Shown piece after piece: positions 6,865 to 14,230 of a stretch of DNA of 36,460 nucleotides. A program made the position numbers and the translations under genes. Every line of letters begins with the position of its first letter. The first letter of the stretch is position 1. Source of the stretch: Deltaproteobacteria bacterium (GTDB lineage: Bacteria; Desulfobacterota; DSM-4660; Desulfatiglandales; Desulfatiglandaceae); contig JAFDIS010000059.1 in the NCBI GenBank assembly GCA_019307945.1, forward strand, positions 1 to 36,460. The letters run 5' to 3'. The notes under the pieces are model-generated. The model had not been told where the DNA came from. It searched no databases and worked only from the letters and a program-made list of their open reading frames with translations.

Positions 6865-8302
6865 GACCCGCCCCCTCTTCGAAACGGAATAAATTGTCCC
6901 CCGTCAGATCCCAGAAAAACGAGTCCGTCGTCCCGCACTTGAAAGCCGCAAGGGCAATACAAACCGCAAAGTCGTCGTGACGGCCGGCAAGTCTCGCATG
7001 ACCGATTTGAATGTTTCCTGATGGGGTGACCCGGGCCTCTAAGCCCTTCAGCTCCCCAATGCTGTCGGGGTGGTCAAGAAGCTCAATGCTCCCCTCCATA
7101 ATGCGATGCTTGAGGGTTGAAAAGATTTCCCGCTTGAATCCCGTGCTAAACGGACTCTCAAGAAACGTAATCCCTCGCTCTCGAAAACCCTGCCTGACAG
7201 GTTCCGAACAATACTGATCACCGTGAACAAGGCCGCAGTGATATACTCGCAGCGTTCGGCAAATCTCATCTAACGTAGACGCCAAATTAACCGGCTCCTT
7301 CTTCGTTCCGTGCCAGGCTGAGATATAATCAAAGATGACTCGTCCGTCGTCGTCGCGGTGACAAATGCCGAATGTGAAAGCGTCGCTTTTAAATGCCACA
7401 TCCACTGCGGCCGTATAAACAAACTTGCCGTGATAAGGGAGTATCTTGCGCTCAGGAATTACACACGCATCAACAGATTCAGATGGCAAAAAATCACTGA
7501 TGGAATCGGAAAATTCCGCCAGGTATTCCCTCTTGTACGAGTCAGGGTCCCGGCGTTCTTCCTGGCGTAAAAAACTGTTCGAAACGGTCGGGTTCATCAC
7601 CTTGGTCGGCGCACGCCAGACGAGCACCGGCGCATTTGAATCTGCGTAGTAGTTCTTGAAATCCTCCCATAATACGCCCTGCTTCCAGAATGGAGTTGAG
7701 ATCTTCACCAGCTTACTATTCGCGAACGTAGCCTGCGCCGGGCGGATCGCCTCCAAGATCTGCTTGTCCACGTTCTGTCCCTCCACGCGAAGGAAAGCGG
7801 CCTCATCAACTATCGCAAGAGGGATCGAAAATCCGCGAAGCGTACGATACGAACAGGGATAAGACCCGATCACTATGTTGTTCCGGAAGTGAATCTCCTC
7901 CGCATACGTGGCTGCAACCATGCTGGATAAAAGACGCGATGATTCCACCTTGCCGCGAACGTAAGAGAGAATAAGCCCCGCCTGCTTTTTGTTTACGCTG
8001 ATAATAATTATATACGCCTTCTCCCCCATACTCAGATGCCGCTCGTGGCCGCCCTGCAACGCCTCAAACAACGCGACGTTGCTTGCAATTCGATCACTCT
8101 TGCCAGACCTACGACCGCAAATTAGCGTGGCCTCCCTGTACGGCCGCGCGTGGTACTCCTCCAACCCCGTGCACCGCTTGTAAACGTCCAGCTCACGCTT
8201 GCTGAGTTCAAGACCATAAAACGCCTTCAGGGCGGCCGTCTGCGCTATGGATAACTTTTGCCCGATCAGGTTTTTATCCCGTATGAAGTCAATAATGTTC
8301 AC
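6857..8302 (-). CDS. terL: Terminase large subunit-like packaging ATPase/nuclease
   Basis: 481 residues from a GTG start. The N-terminal ATPase has Walker A at LICGRRSGKSDRIA (about residue 63) and Walker B at IPLAIVDEAAF (about residue 166), followed by a coupling motif region (VKISTPFWKQG). The C-terminal RNase H-like nuclease shows its acidic residues in AAVDVAFKSDAFTF, GLVHGDQYCSEPV and LAGRHDDFAVCIALA. Length and domain order are those of phage large terminases, which translocate DNA into proheads and cut it. The upstream gene looks like a small terminase. The protein is complete and shows no disabling change at visible motifs, which argues for selection. With no capsid or portal in the element it would need a helper phage or the neighbouring unknown proteins. 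Confidence 0.9.
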   Translation of the reverse strand: MNIIDFIRDKNLIGQKLSIAQTAALKAFYGLELSKRELDVYKRCTGLEEYHARPYREATLICGRRSGKSDRIASNVALFEALQGGHERHLSMGEKAYIIIISVNKKQAGLILSYVRGKVESSRLLSSMVAATYAEEIHFRNNIVIGSYPCSYRTLRGFSIPLAIVDEAAFLRVEGQNVDKQILEAIRPAQATFANSKLVKISTPFWKQGVLWEDFKNYYADSNAPVLVWRAPTKVMNPTVSNSFLRQEERRDPDSYKREYLAEFSDSISDFLPSESVDACVIPERKILPYHGKFVYTAAVDVAFKSDAFTFGICHRDDDGRVIFDYISAWHGTKKEPVNLASTLDEICRTLRVYHCGLVHGDQYCSEPVRQGFRERGITFLESPFSTGFKREIFSTLKHRIMEGSIELLDHPDSIGELKGLEARVTPSGNIQIGHARLAGRHDDFAVCIALAAFKCGTTDSFFWDLTGDNLFRFEEGAGHA

Positions 8303-8317
8303 TACCGCAAACCTTCC

Positions 8318-8380
8318 CTAGTCCACGTCCCCGTTCACCAGTGGGCCTGTATACGTTGTTTCAGAAAAATGTTGTGTCAT
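8318..8380 (-). CDS. Possible 20-residue leader ORF before terL
   Basis: An ATG frame encoding MTQHFSETTYTGPLVNGDVD ends 16 nt before the terL GTG. It has no Shine-Dalgarno and may be chance, but its position would suit a leader peptide coupled to terL. Very low confidence. Confidence 0.15.
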   Translation of the reverse strand: MTQHFSETTYTGPLVNGDVD

Positions 8381-8706
8381 TGTGCGTGAGGCCTAACCCA
8401 TAAAATGACCATGTCGAATTCCCGATTTCGGGTCCGGGGGGTCCCCACGGCCTTCCTGGAACGTGTTTTTTCTGCCTGCCTGGATGCTCCCCCCTTGCTC
8501 CTGGCCCTGGTGTTGCCTGGTCCTTCCTGCGCCCGTCGTCCCGGCCCCGGGTTCCTGGCCCTGTCCACTGACACGACGCGAAAGAAGAAGGGGGCGCCAC
8601 CGTCTCGCATGTTGTCTGCATCGTGCGCCGGCACCTGGTCCCGGTCCTGACCATTCATTGATCTTGCATCGTCTCCTGCGTCCTGCGTGTGATGGACGTG
8701 GGACAT
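8377..8706 (-). CDS. Possible basic hydrophilic protein (109 aa)
   Basis: A frame from ATG 8706 (MSHVHHTQDAGDDARS start) fills the gap between the two terminase genes. The product is rich in Arg, Gly, Pro and Asp with repeated GPG-like segments. The region is GC-rich and locally repetitive (GGCCAGGA/GGACCAGG-type words), so two other long frames stay open by composition alone. No Shine-Dalgarno is seen. If real it is a disordered basic protein. Confidence 0.25.
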   Translation of the reverse strand: MSHVHHTQDAGDDARSMNGQDRDQVPAHDADNMRDGGAPFFFRVVSVDRARNPGPGRRAQEGPGNTRARSKGGASRQAEKTRSRKAVGTPRTRNREFDMVILWVRPHAQ

Positions 8707-8790
8707 GCTGTTTTGTTTCGTCACATACGCGCCCAAAACCCGCCCATGTTGCGACTTTTGGCCGGACGCATACTTCTTGACACAGGGGGC

Positions 8791-9393
8791 TCATTCCTCG
8801 CCATCCTCCGGGGCCGTGGCGTCGTCACACGCACACACACAGGGCCTTTGTGAACACTCGGAACACCCACACCCGGGAACCGCACCCGATCCGTCTTTGT
8901 TCGCACAGGCTTTGCCTGAAGGAGCAACCTCAACGTCAATAGGTCCCGCGTCCTTCTCCTGCGCCTTGTCGCGTTTTGCAGGCTTCAGGCTCGCAATGTA
9001 CTTTTCGTAATCAATGCCCTGTGGGTCTGCTTGCTTGCCTAAATCCTGCAGGGCACGGAGGTTGAGACGTAGACTATTACTCCAGGCCAAATACTCCCTT
9101 CCCAATGCGGGAAGCAATGAGCCCTCCTTGGTGACGATGCTCTTCTGCCTCAACGCCCACTCGGCCATGCGAGATAGCACCGCGATTTGTTCGCAAACAT
9201 GGTCTAAGAGAATACCTTGAGACGTGTTTGGCCGTCCGCCCATGTCTTCCAACAACCCCCTGCGAGCCTCGGTGACGTATTTGCCCGTTCTGGTTCGTAA
9301 ATCAATCCAGGATTCTCCCCGGGCGATCGCCTTTACGAGGGCTTTCCCGCCGTGTTTTTGACGGTTATGCCGAACTTCTCTTTCCCTTTTCAT
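8791..9393 (-). CDS. terS: Probable terminase small subunit (P27-like)
   Basis: 200 residues beginning MKREREVRHNRQKHGGKALV. The central helical region (DHVCEQIAVLSRMAEWALRQ ... LGREYLAWSNSLRLNLRALQ) resembles the P27-type small terminase pattern of a tandem helical block with SLLPALGREYLAW; this is a pattern judgement, not a database match. The C-terminus is Cys-rich (CGCSECSQRPCVCAC), a possible metal knot not usual for the family. ATG 9393 is preferred over GTG 9423 because its first base is the last base of the upstream stop (TGATG) with GAGG 8 nt upstream. Small terminases recognise pac/cos DNA and would determine what this element packages. Confidence 0.55.
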   Translation of the reverse strand: MKREREVRHNRQKHGGKALVKAIARGESWIDLRTRTGKYVTEARRGLLEDMGGRPNTSQGILLDHVCEQIAVLSRMAEWALRQKSIVTKEGSLLPALGREYLAWSNSLRLNLRALQDLGKQADPQGIDYEKYIASLKPAKRDKAQEKDAGPIDVEVAPSGKACANKDGSGAVPGCGCSECSQRPCVCACDDATAPEDGEE

Positions 9394-9593
9394 CACATGA
9401 ACCTCAAGTTTTGCTCGATCCACTCGTCTAGCTCATGTCTATCCAACCAAATCTTTGACCTAGGCCCCCGCTGAATACACCGTAACTCCTGTTGGTACAG
9501 GAGCTCGCGCACGCTATCGACAGACCGACCCAGGTACACGGCGGCTTCCTTTAAAGTCAACAACCTCGGACGCACTCCATTTTTCTTGTCCAA
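9393..9593 (-). CDS. AlpA/excisionase-type HTH regulator 1
   Basis: 66 residues from a TTG start chosen because GGAGG lies 6 nt before it; the GTG at 9611 lies upstream of that site. The core LLTLKEAAVYLGRSVDSVREL ... WLDRHELDEWIEQN is the winged helix-turn-helix of excisionase/AlpA-like proteins (Helix_turn_helix_17 type). Such proteins bend DNA for excision or activate satellite late genes, as P4-like AlpA does. It directly precedes the small terminase gene (TGATG overlap), so it may be its activator or simply co-expressed. Confidence 0.75.
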   Translation of the reverse strand: MDKKNGVRPRLLTLKEAAVYLGRSVDSVRELLYQQELRCIQRGPRSKIWLDRHELDEWIEQNLRFM

Positions 9594-9688
9594 TTTGCAC
9601 CTCCCCGGCACCCAAATACCGTGTCCGTTTTATTTCTGCTGTTATTTTAGCCTGTTACCTTGCCTGACCTTCGGACTGATGATCCGAT

Positions 9689-9934
9689 TTAGCCCTTCAG
9701 GGCGTCCATTACCTCATCTACAATGCCGTTGATATCCTGCCTGGTTGTGATCCTAAAGTTTTCCACCCAAGCGTCAAATTCATCTTTTCTGACCAGAATT
9801 TTCCCATCCAGCTTGAAGGCGGGAAGACTTCCGCGGTTGATGTATCCACGGAGACTCGACACGGACAGGCTTGCATACTCAGCAAGCTTTCTCAGGTCTA
9901 GATATCCGTCCGTCTGCCTTCTTCCGCCTTTCAT
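9689..9934 (-). CDS. AlpA/excisionase-type HTH regulator 2
   Basis: 81 residues beginning MKGGRRQTDGYLDLRKLAEY. The segment LRKLAEYASLSVSSLRGYINRG-LPAFKLDGKILVRKDEFDAWV is a clear winged helix-turn-helix of the excisionase class: recognition helix around SVSSLRGYI, wing KLDGKILVR. The C-terminal TRQDINGIVDEVMDALKG adds a short helix. It lies between the iteron region and the terminase module with a palindrome (9973-9988) about 40 bp upstream, and is the best candidate for the switch controlling excision or packaging genes. Confidence 0.8.
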   Translation of the reverse strand: MKGGRRQTDGYLDLRKLAEYASLSVSSLRGYINRGSLPAFKLDGKILVRKDEFDAWVENFRITTRQDINGIVDEVMDALKG

Positions 9935-9972
9935 GGTTTAATTGATCCACCCCCTAACACGAGGAATACTGC

Positions 9973-9988
9973 GTACGTTAAAACGTAC
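9973..9988. promoter_or_regulatory. 16-bp inverted repeat upstream of HTH regulator 2
   Basis: Arms GTACGTT and AACGTAC are separated by AA. It lies about 40 bp upstream of the regulator start, in the expected promoter zone, so it is a likely operator, perhaps autoregulatory. Confidence 0.5.
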
Positions 9989-9989
9989 C

Positions 9990-10258
9990 TCAAAGCGCAC
10001 AACCTATTCTCACCACCTCAACCCTTCCTGGATCACAATGCATTGTAACCATTGAGAATCTTTTGCCTCTCTGTGCCATTGACAGGCTGCTAGACCAATG
10101 TTTTCCGCCTTCCCGCAAGCGCCAGGGGAATGCTGGGTTTTGGCGGTATTTCTCGTCCCAAATTCTTTCAGTTGCATTCCCTGGCAACGCCGCGCCCCCT
10201 CTTGGGAGAGAACGCGAAAGGGGAGAGACGCCCAGCACCCGCCGCACCGTGAATTTGT
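9990..10258. other. Non-coding region between regulator and origin
   Basis: Frames here run on into the iterons and look spurious. The segment includes a perfect 12-bp palindrome, ACAATGCATTGT, at 10035-10046, a possible second operator. No RNA gene recognised. Confidence 0.3.
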
Positions 10259-10263
10259 AAACC

Positions 10264-10292
10264 TGTAAACTGTAGACCTGTAGACTGTAAAC
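10264..10292. repeat. Four tandem TGTARAC heptamers
   Basis: TGTAAAC, TGTAGAC, TGTAGAC and TGTAAAC occur at 10264, 10271, 10279 and 10286. They directly abut the outermost iterons and form a second repeat family, possibly another protein-binding site of the origin. Confidence 0.55.
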
Positions 10293-10300
10293 AAGTCCCC

Positions 10301-10579
10301 GTCCCATATGCGTCCCATGTGTGTCCCATATAGCCAAGTCTGTAAGTACTTGAAATCATTGGTCCCGTCCCATCAGTCCTATATGTCCCATCAATTTTTG
10401 AATTCGTCAGAAATTTGTATAAAGAGAGCCTTGTTATGCTGTTGTTTTTGTAGTTCTGAAATTTCTGACGTATAAACATATGGGACATATGGGACATATG
10501 GGACATGGTCAGTAATTTCAACAAGTTAGCCCCTTCGGTTGATGGGACATGATATGGGACTTGATGGGACATATGGGAC
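10301..10579. other. Putative replication origin: divergent iteron arrays flanking an inverted repeat
   Basis: The 9-mer ATATGGGAC and its variants TGATGGGAC and ACATGGGAC occur about 13 times. Left of centre all copies point left: 10301, 10312 and 10323 (11-bp period), then 10367, 10376 and 10385 (9-bp period), with a partial copy at 10362. Right of centre all point right: 10478, 10487 and 10496 (9-bp period), then 10540, 10552, 10562 and 10571. Between them lies an AT-rich core bounded by a perfect 12-bp inverted repeat, CGTCAGAAATTT (10405-10416) and AAATTTCTGACG (10459-10470). The primase-helicase gene ends 8 bp to the right. Iteron clusters flanking an AT-rich unwinding segment next to the replication gene are the known plan of PICI/SaPI origins. 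Origin function is inference but well supported. Confidence 0.8.
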
Positions 10580-10586
10580 ATGGTCG

Positions 10587-12785
10587 TCATTTTTCCTCCC
10601 AGTCGATTTTCAAGCCGATATGGCCCTCGAAAGCCGCCCGACATTGTTCTAGGTCAGGGATTTCATATCCCCACTTTCTCACGTCGCCGATGACCGGCCG
10701 GCCCCTTTTCACGCCCGCGGGCCAAAGGGTTTTCAACTCGCGAATGAACACTTTATTGGTTAAGGGATGCCGATTTTTCACCGTTTCGCAAAATTCTATG
10801 TAGCGGTTATACAATTCGTCCGTGGGGATCCACTCACCGAAGATTTCCCCGTCGCCGTCCGTTAATGCCTCAACCCAAAATTTCCCGACAGTCCCCATTG
10901 TGCGCAAAACTTGATCAACGAGAGCGTCCGTCTTGGGGAAGTTGTTGGGGTCAAAGCCCGTGAGGTCATAATTCTGAAGCAGGTGGAGAAGGGCACCCAC
11001 GCCGTCGTTCGACATTTCGTCGAAAATGGCCTTGAAATATTGACGGTTCCCCACTTTTTCGCCGCTCACGTCGATCACGCAAAACCGACGTTCCAGAGGT
11101 CCGGCAGGCACAACCCAATTGTTATTCGACGCAATGATAAAATTTGCGTGGTTGCGAACCTGAAACAGGTCTTTACCTTTAAGTTCAATATTGACCACGT
11201 CCTCGGTGATAAGACCCTTCAGCACGCCTTCCGCCTGCTTATCCCCAGCCCAAAACCCCTCGTCGACGTACACAAGGAGCGCGTCTTTCAAGGCACTATT
11301 GAACCGGCCGACCACATGGTTTTGATTTGTCACGTGGATAAAATGCTTCCCGAATATCCGGCCGAAGCCCTGAACGAAACAGCCCTTGCCTGCCCCTCGC
11401 GGTCCCCGAAGGACAAGTGCGACTTCACTGCGTCGTTTTCCCAGGTGCTGGACCTTCCAAGCCATCCACTCAACAACGTACTTAAACAGCTCTTCATTCC
11501 TCCGGGCGATTACATCATGAATGTGGCACAGATATTTTTCACACCTGCCCTTCGCGTCCGGTTTGACTGCCAGGCCCCTGAATAGGTTGTAGGCCCCAGA
11601 GATTTCTTTTCGCGAAGGCTCGAACACCAGCCCGTTTTCGTATGTGCGCCTGTGTTTATTTTCAATCCACAGCTTGGCCACGGGGGCGGGCTCGGTAACT
11701 ATCTCCCCGTTTCTCTCCTTTTCAACAGGGATCTTTCTGTTGGCGTATCGCGTCTTGAAGTCGGCAACGGTCGATAAGGTGATATCAGGCCGACCATGGA
11801 TCGGGTCTGCAATTTCATTGAGAATACAGCATCGGCCGCCAACCATGACCACGGCATGCTTGGAGTTAAGCTCCTCGATTGCTTTTTCGACGGCGTCCTT
11901 TTTCTTTTGCGTTTTTGGCTTGGGATTTCTCACTGTTTCTGCAAGGTTCTTTACTACCGCATTCGCCCCTTCTAAGATGGCCAGATCGTTGAAGTCTGTT
12001 GGGCGCGTGTCCGTGTTTTTAAACCTCGGCACGGCCAACTGTCCATCCACCGCCCACGCCGCTTCACGGGCCGCAGCCAAACCCGGATTGCCTTCCGTCC
12101 ACTGGTCGTTGTCAGCACAAATCGTGATTTCCGCCTCGGGGTGCTTCTCGCGCACAACCTGTGCAACAGATTTTAGATTGCCCGCGCTGAATGCTACATA
12201 GATTGTGCCACCCGTGGACTTGCGAATAGTTAGGCCCGTAGCAAACCCTTCACAAACGAATATTCCGCCCGCCTCGTCACCCAGAATCCTAAAGAAATTT
12301 CCGGAGACCTTTGAGCCCGCAAGAAACTTTTTCTCACCACTAGCCGAAATTCGCTGGATTCCCGTGATATCCCCTTTTGCATTAGTGACAGGCACAAGTA
12401 GCGTCGCGTTTAGCTGCTTCAGCCCGGGGCAGGGTTCCACCTTCTTGGTTAGTAAATATGGATGGTCTTTACAGGCAGGTTTTGCCCGCTGTAAAATCGC
12501 CTGAAAATCCTTGGTCGGTTTTTGGATATTATTGGTATGCTTGACCTTCGCCACACCCTGACCGCTGCCACCCTCAAAAAACAAATCTGCCAAGGTCAAC
12601 TCCATGGCCTTGGTAACCTCCCACGGCGTACACCCGGCGAAGCAATTGAGAAGGATCCTCCCATCTGCGCCCGTGCCGATCGACAAACTGGCATTGTGAT
12701 CGTCATGCGCGGGGCATCGAGCAACCCAGCCCGTTCCCGATCTTCTTACGCCATCCAGCCGTGCTAAAAATTCCCCAATATCCAC
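10587..12785 (-). CDS. Primase-helicase (zinc-Toprim primase fused to SF3/D5-like helicase)
   Basis: 732 residues from GTG, the replication protein of the element. Residues about 20-55 hold a CHC2-like zinc site (CPAHDDH ... CFAGC). A Toprim primase follows (about 140-260): the Glu in FVCEGFATGL and the acidic pair in ICADND. The C-terminal half is a D5/SF3-type ATPase: Walker A LRGPRGAGKG (about residue 465), Walker B LLVYVDEGFWAG, and an ASNNNWVVPAG sensor-like segment. The architecture is that of P4-alpha-like and phage/plasmid primases that both prime and unwind. It lies next to the iteron array, so origin recognition by this protein or a partner is likely. A strong terminator 30 nt upstream of the start suggests its expression is gated. 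Confidence 0.92.
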   Translation of the reverse strand: MDIGEFLARLDGVRRSGTGWVARCPAHDDHNASLSIGTGADGRILLNCFAGCTPWEVTKAMELTLADLFFEGGSGQGVAKVKHTNNIQKPTKDFQAILQRAKPACKDHPYLLTKKVEPCPGLKQLNATLLVPVTNAKGDITGIQRISASGEKKFLAGSKVSGNFFRILGDEAGGIFVCEGFATGLTIRKSTGGTIYVAFSAGNLKSVAQVVREKHPEAEITICADNDQWTEGNPGLAAAREAAWAVDGQLAVPRFKNTDTRPTDFNDLAILEGANAVVKNLAETVRNPKPKTQKKKDAVEKAIEELNSKHAVVMVGGRCCILNEIADPIHGRPDITLSTVADFKTRYANRKIPVEKERNGEIVTEPAPVAKLWIENKHRRTYENGLVFEPSRKEISGAYNLFRGLAVKPDAKGRCEKYLCHIHDVIARRNEELFKYVVEWMAWKVQHLGKRRSEVALVLRGPRGAGKGCFVQGFGRIFGKHFIHVTNQNHVVGRFNSALKDALLVYVDEGFWAGDKQAEGVLKGLITEDVVNIELKGKDLFQVRNHANFIIASNNNWVVPAGPLERRFCVIDVSGEKVGNRQYFKAIFDEMSNDGVGALLHLLQNYDLTGFDPNNFPKTDALVDQVLRTMGTVGKFWVEALTDGDGEIFGEWIPTDELYNRYIEFCETVKNRHPLTNKVFIRELKTLWPAGVKRGRPVIGDVRKWGYEIPDLEQCRAAFEGHIGLKIDWEEK

Positions 12786-12814
12786 CGACGTTCGGCTCCT
12801 TCATTTCTTTGCAC

Positions 12815-12858
12815 AAAAAAAGCCGAAAATAACTGCCTAAAGCAATTATGTTTCGGCT
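12815..12858 (-). terminator. Intrinsic terminator 30 nt upstream of the primase gene
   Basis: On the minus strand AGCCGAAA pairs with TTTCGGCT, and inside it ATAATTGC pairs with GCAGTTAT (one G-T pair); seven T residues follow. No promoter is evident between it and the primase GTG, so it looks like an attenuator rather than a simple operon end. A further palindrome, GAGTTTT-T-AAAACTC, lies just upstream at 12864-12878. Confidence 0.75.
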
Positions 12859-12903
12859 GGCTTGAGTTTTTAAAACTCTGGCTTGCCTTGACTAAATATT
12901 AAC

Positions 12904-13107
12904 TTACCGTGTTACTTCTAGCTGGTTCTCAATATGTTTATTCATTAAAATTTTACCAGCTTTGGTTTGTTTGATAATATATTTTCTCCCGCTGTATTGA
13001 TCGATCAAAACCAACGGATATTGTGCCACGGTGATTTCGCAAACCCCGTCAAAGATATTAAATCCAGTTTGTATGGTTTTAGCTAGTTTTGTGGTATTAT
13101 TTTGCAT
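12904..13107 (-). CDS. Small unrecognised protein (67 aa)
   Basis: Begins MQNNTTKLAKTIQTGFNIFD; the rest (EITVAQYPLVLIDQYSGRKYIIKQTKAGKI in part) suggests a small beta-rich fold. GGGGAAAG immediately precedes ATG 13107. It overlaps the end of the upstream HTH gene by 11 nt, so it is co-translated. AT-richer than the HTH gene. Its stop is followed by the attenuator-like hairpins before the primase gene, so it could take part in that control; this is speculation. Confidence 0.6.
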   Translation of the reverse strand: MQNNTTKLAKTIQTGFNIFDGVCEITVAQYPLVLIDQYSGRKYIIKQTKAGKILMNKHIENQLEVTR

Positions 13108-13879
13108 TCTTTCCCCATTTTCCTTTGTTTACAAACTTTACGTGCCACTTTTCAGCGTCATAGACAGCCTCCCGGGCCAGGCCCGCCACCGCTTCAAGAT
13201 GGTCCCGCGCGGCGATGAAATCCCCACGCTCGATTTTTCCCGACTCCCAAAGTCTCACAAGGTGTCCTAACGCTTCTGAGCACCGATTTTCTATCGCGGC
13301 CCTGCGCTCCCACGCCTCCCACTTCACTTTAGCTTCGGGGGTGGCGTGCGGACCTACCGAATTGCTTTTCACCCAGGTCAGGAGAGCATCCACTTCGGCC
13401 CACAATGCTTCCTTTTCCGGGGTGGGTTTCAGGAGGTCTTGGTCGCGCTCGATTTGGAAACGGAAGAACACCTCCGCCCGCAGGTCAGCGCGGTATCCGG
13501 CGATTTCCCGGAAAATGACCCGCGCCGCCTCAGGCCCCAAGCGCTTTATGCGGTCAAGCGTCCAAGTAACGACCTGTGGCGCGAATCTCGCGGAAAACTC
13601 GGCCTTGAAATTCTCGATGTCTTTTTGAACGGATTTCTGATTTTTCCACCGCCAGACCGTGGCCGCATCCACGCCGAGAAGAGCAGCAACTTCTTTTTGG
13701 GAAATTGCAATTTCACCGCCATTTATCGATTGAAGCAGAGCGAAAACCCGCCGTCGGCGGGCGGGCCTCCCCAAAGAACTTTCCTCGGTTTGGTCGGCCA
13801 AAGCTCTGACGAACCCCCGGAGCATTGGGCGGTTCCTCCGCGGATCGATTGCGTTCGCTAGTTGGACTGAATTCGTCAT
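13097..13879 (-). CDS. HTH protein, TerS-like DNA-binding domain, first gene of the element operon
   Basis: 260 residues. A helix-turn-helix at about 58-85 (ISQKEVAALLGVDAATVWRW) followed by a helical stretch (TWTLDRIKRLGPEAARVIFR) recalls the DNA-binding half of phBC6A51-type small terminases. The C-terminal 150 residues are helical, with WEAWERRAAIENRCSEALGH and AARDHLEAVAGLAREAV. It may be a second small-terminase homologue that redirects packaging, an origin-binding protein or a master regulator. It is the promoter-proximal gene of the minus-strand operon, with -35 and -10 boxes about 30-60 bp upstream, and overlaps the next gene by 11 nt. Confidence 0.65.
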   Translation of the reverse strand: MTNSVQLANAIDPRRNRPMLRGFVRALADQTEESSLGRPARRRRVFALLQSINGGEIAISQKEVAALLGVDAATVWRWKNQKSVQKDIENFKAEFSARFAPQVVTWTLDRIKRLGPEAARVIFREIAGYRADLRAEVFFRFQIERDQDLLKPTPEKEALWAEVDALLTWVKSNSVGPHATPEAKVKWEAWERRAAIENRCSEALGHLVRLWESGKIERGDFIAARDHLEAVAGLAREAVYDAEKWHVKFVNKGKWGKNAK

Positions 13880-13909
13880 AAGGCGTTCCTATTTCCTATG
13901 GTGTGCTCT

Positions 13910-13939
13910 AGAATACATTAAAATGCAAGCATTTGTCAA
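13910..13939 (-). promoter_or_regulatory. Sigma-70-type promoter of the minus-strand element operon
   Basis: On the minus strand a perfect TTGACA (-35, 13934-13939) is separated by 18 nt from TATTCT (-10, 13910-13915). It points at the HTH gene 13879. An inverted repeat TGCAAGC (13924-13930) and GCTTGCA (13956-13962) straddles the -35 box, a fitting operator for a repressor. Confidence 0.75.
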
Positions 13940-13962
13940 GTACTTTTTTTGAAAAGCTTGCA

Positions 13963-14230
13963 AAAATATCTCTACCTGTTGGTCTCTCGTCCTCGCCAAA
14001 CAGGGCGTCAAGAAGTACCCAAAATTTTGAAGTTCCTAGGCATCGAGCCGCATTTTTCAGTGATTTTTCAGTGTGTTAAAAACAAAAAAACCCCCACCAG
14101 AAAACGTCTGGCGGGGGTCAAAAACTGGGTGCAGGGAGGGTGCAAACCGCGCGTTTATTTTGTCAAGATCTGCTGCATTCTAATAACCCAACCCTTCTAA
14201 ATTATTGATATTGTTGATTTAATGGTACGT
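13963..14230. other. attR-proximal non-coding arm of the element
   Basis: No gene is visible. The segment holds two copies of TTTTTCAGTG with 11-bp spacing (14053-14062, 14064-14073), which could be integrase arm-type sites, and the hairpin at 14084-14121. The final 60 bp before attR are AT-rich. Confidence 0.45.
14084..14121 (-). terminator. Strong terminator at the right end of the element
   Basis: On the minus strand CCCCCGCCAGA pairs with TCTGGTGGGGG (one C/T-type mismatch) around a short loop and is followed by seven T residues. It faces transcription entering from the chromosomal minus-strand genes at 14397-16392 and so insulates the element from read-through. Confidence 0.75.

Noticed and set aside
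8361-8794. Overlapping minus-strand frames between the terminase genes
   Set aside because: Several frames are open together because the DNA is GC-rich and repetitive; only one was kept, at low confidence.
10301-10579. CRISPR array
   Set aside because: The repeated unit is 9 bp with almost no spacer and the two sides are inverted; no cas genes. It fits iterons.
10168-10644. 158-codon minus-strand frame through the iteron region
   Set aside because: Its protein is a translation of the repeats (HMSHM runs), has no Shine-Dalgarno and overlaps both the origin and the primase end.
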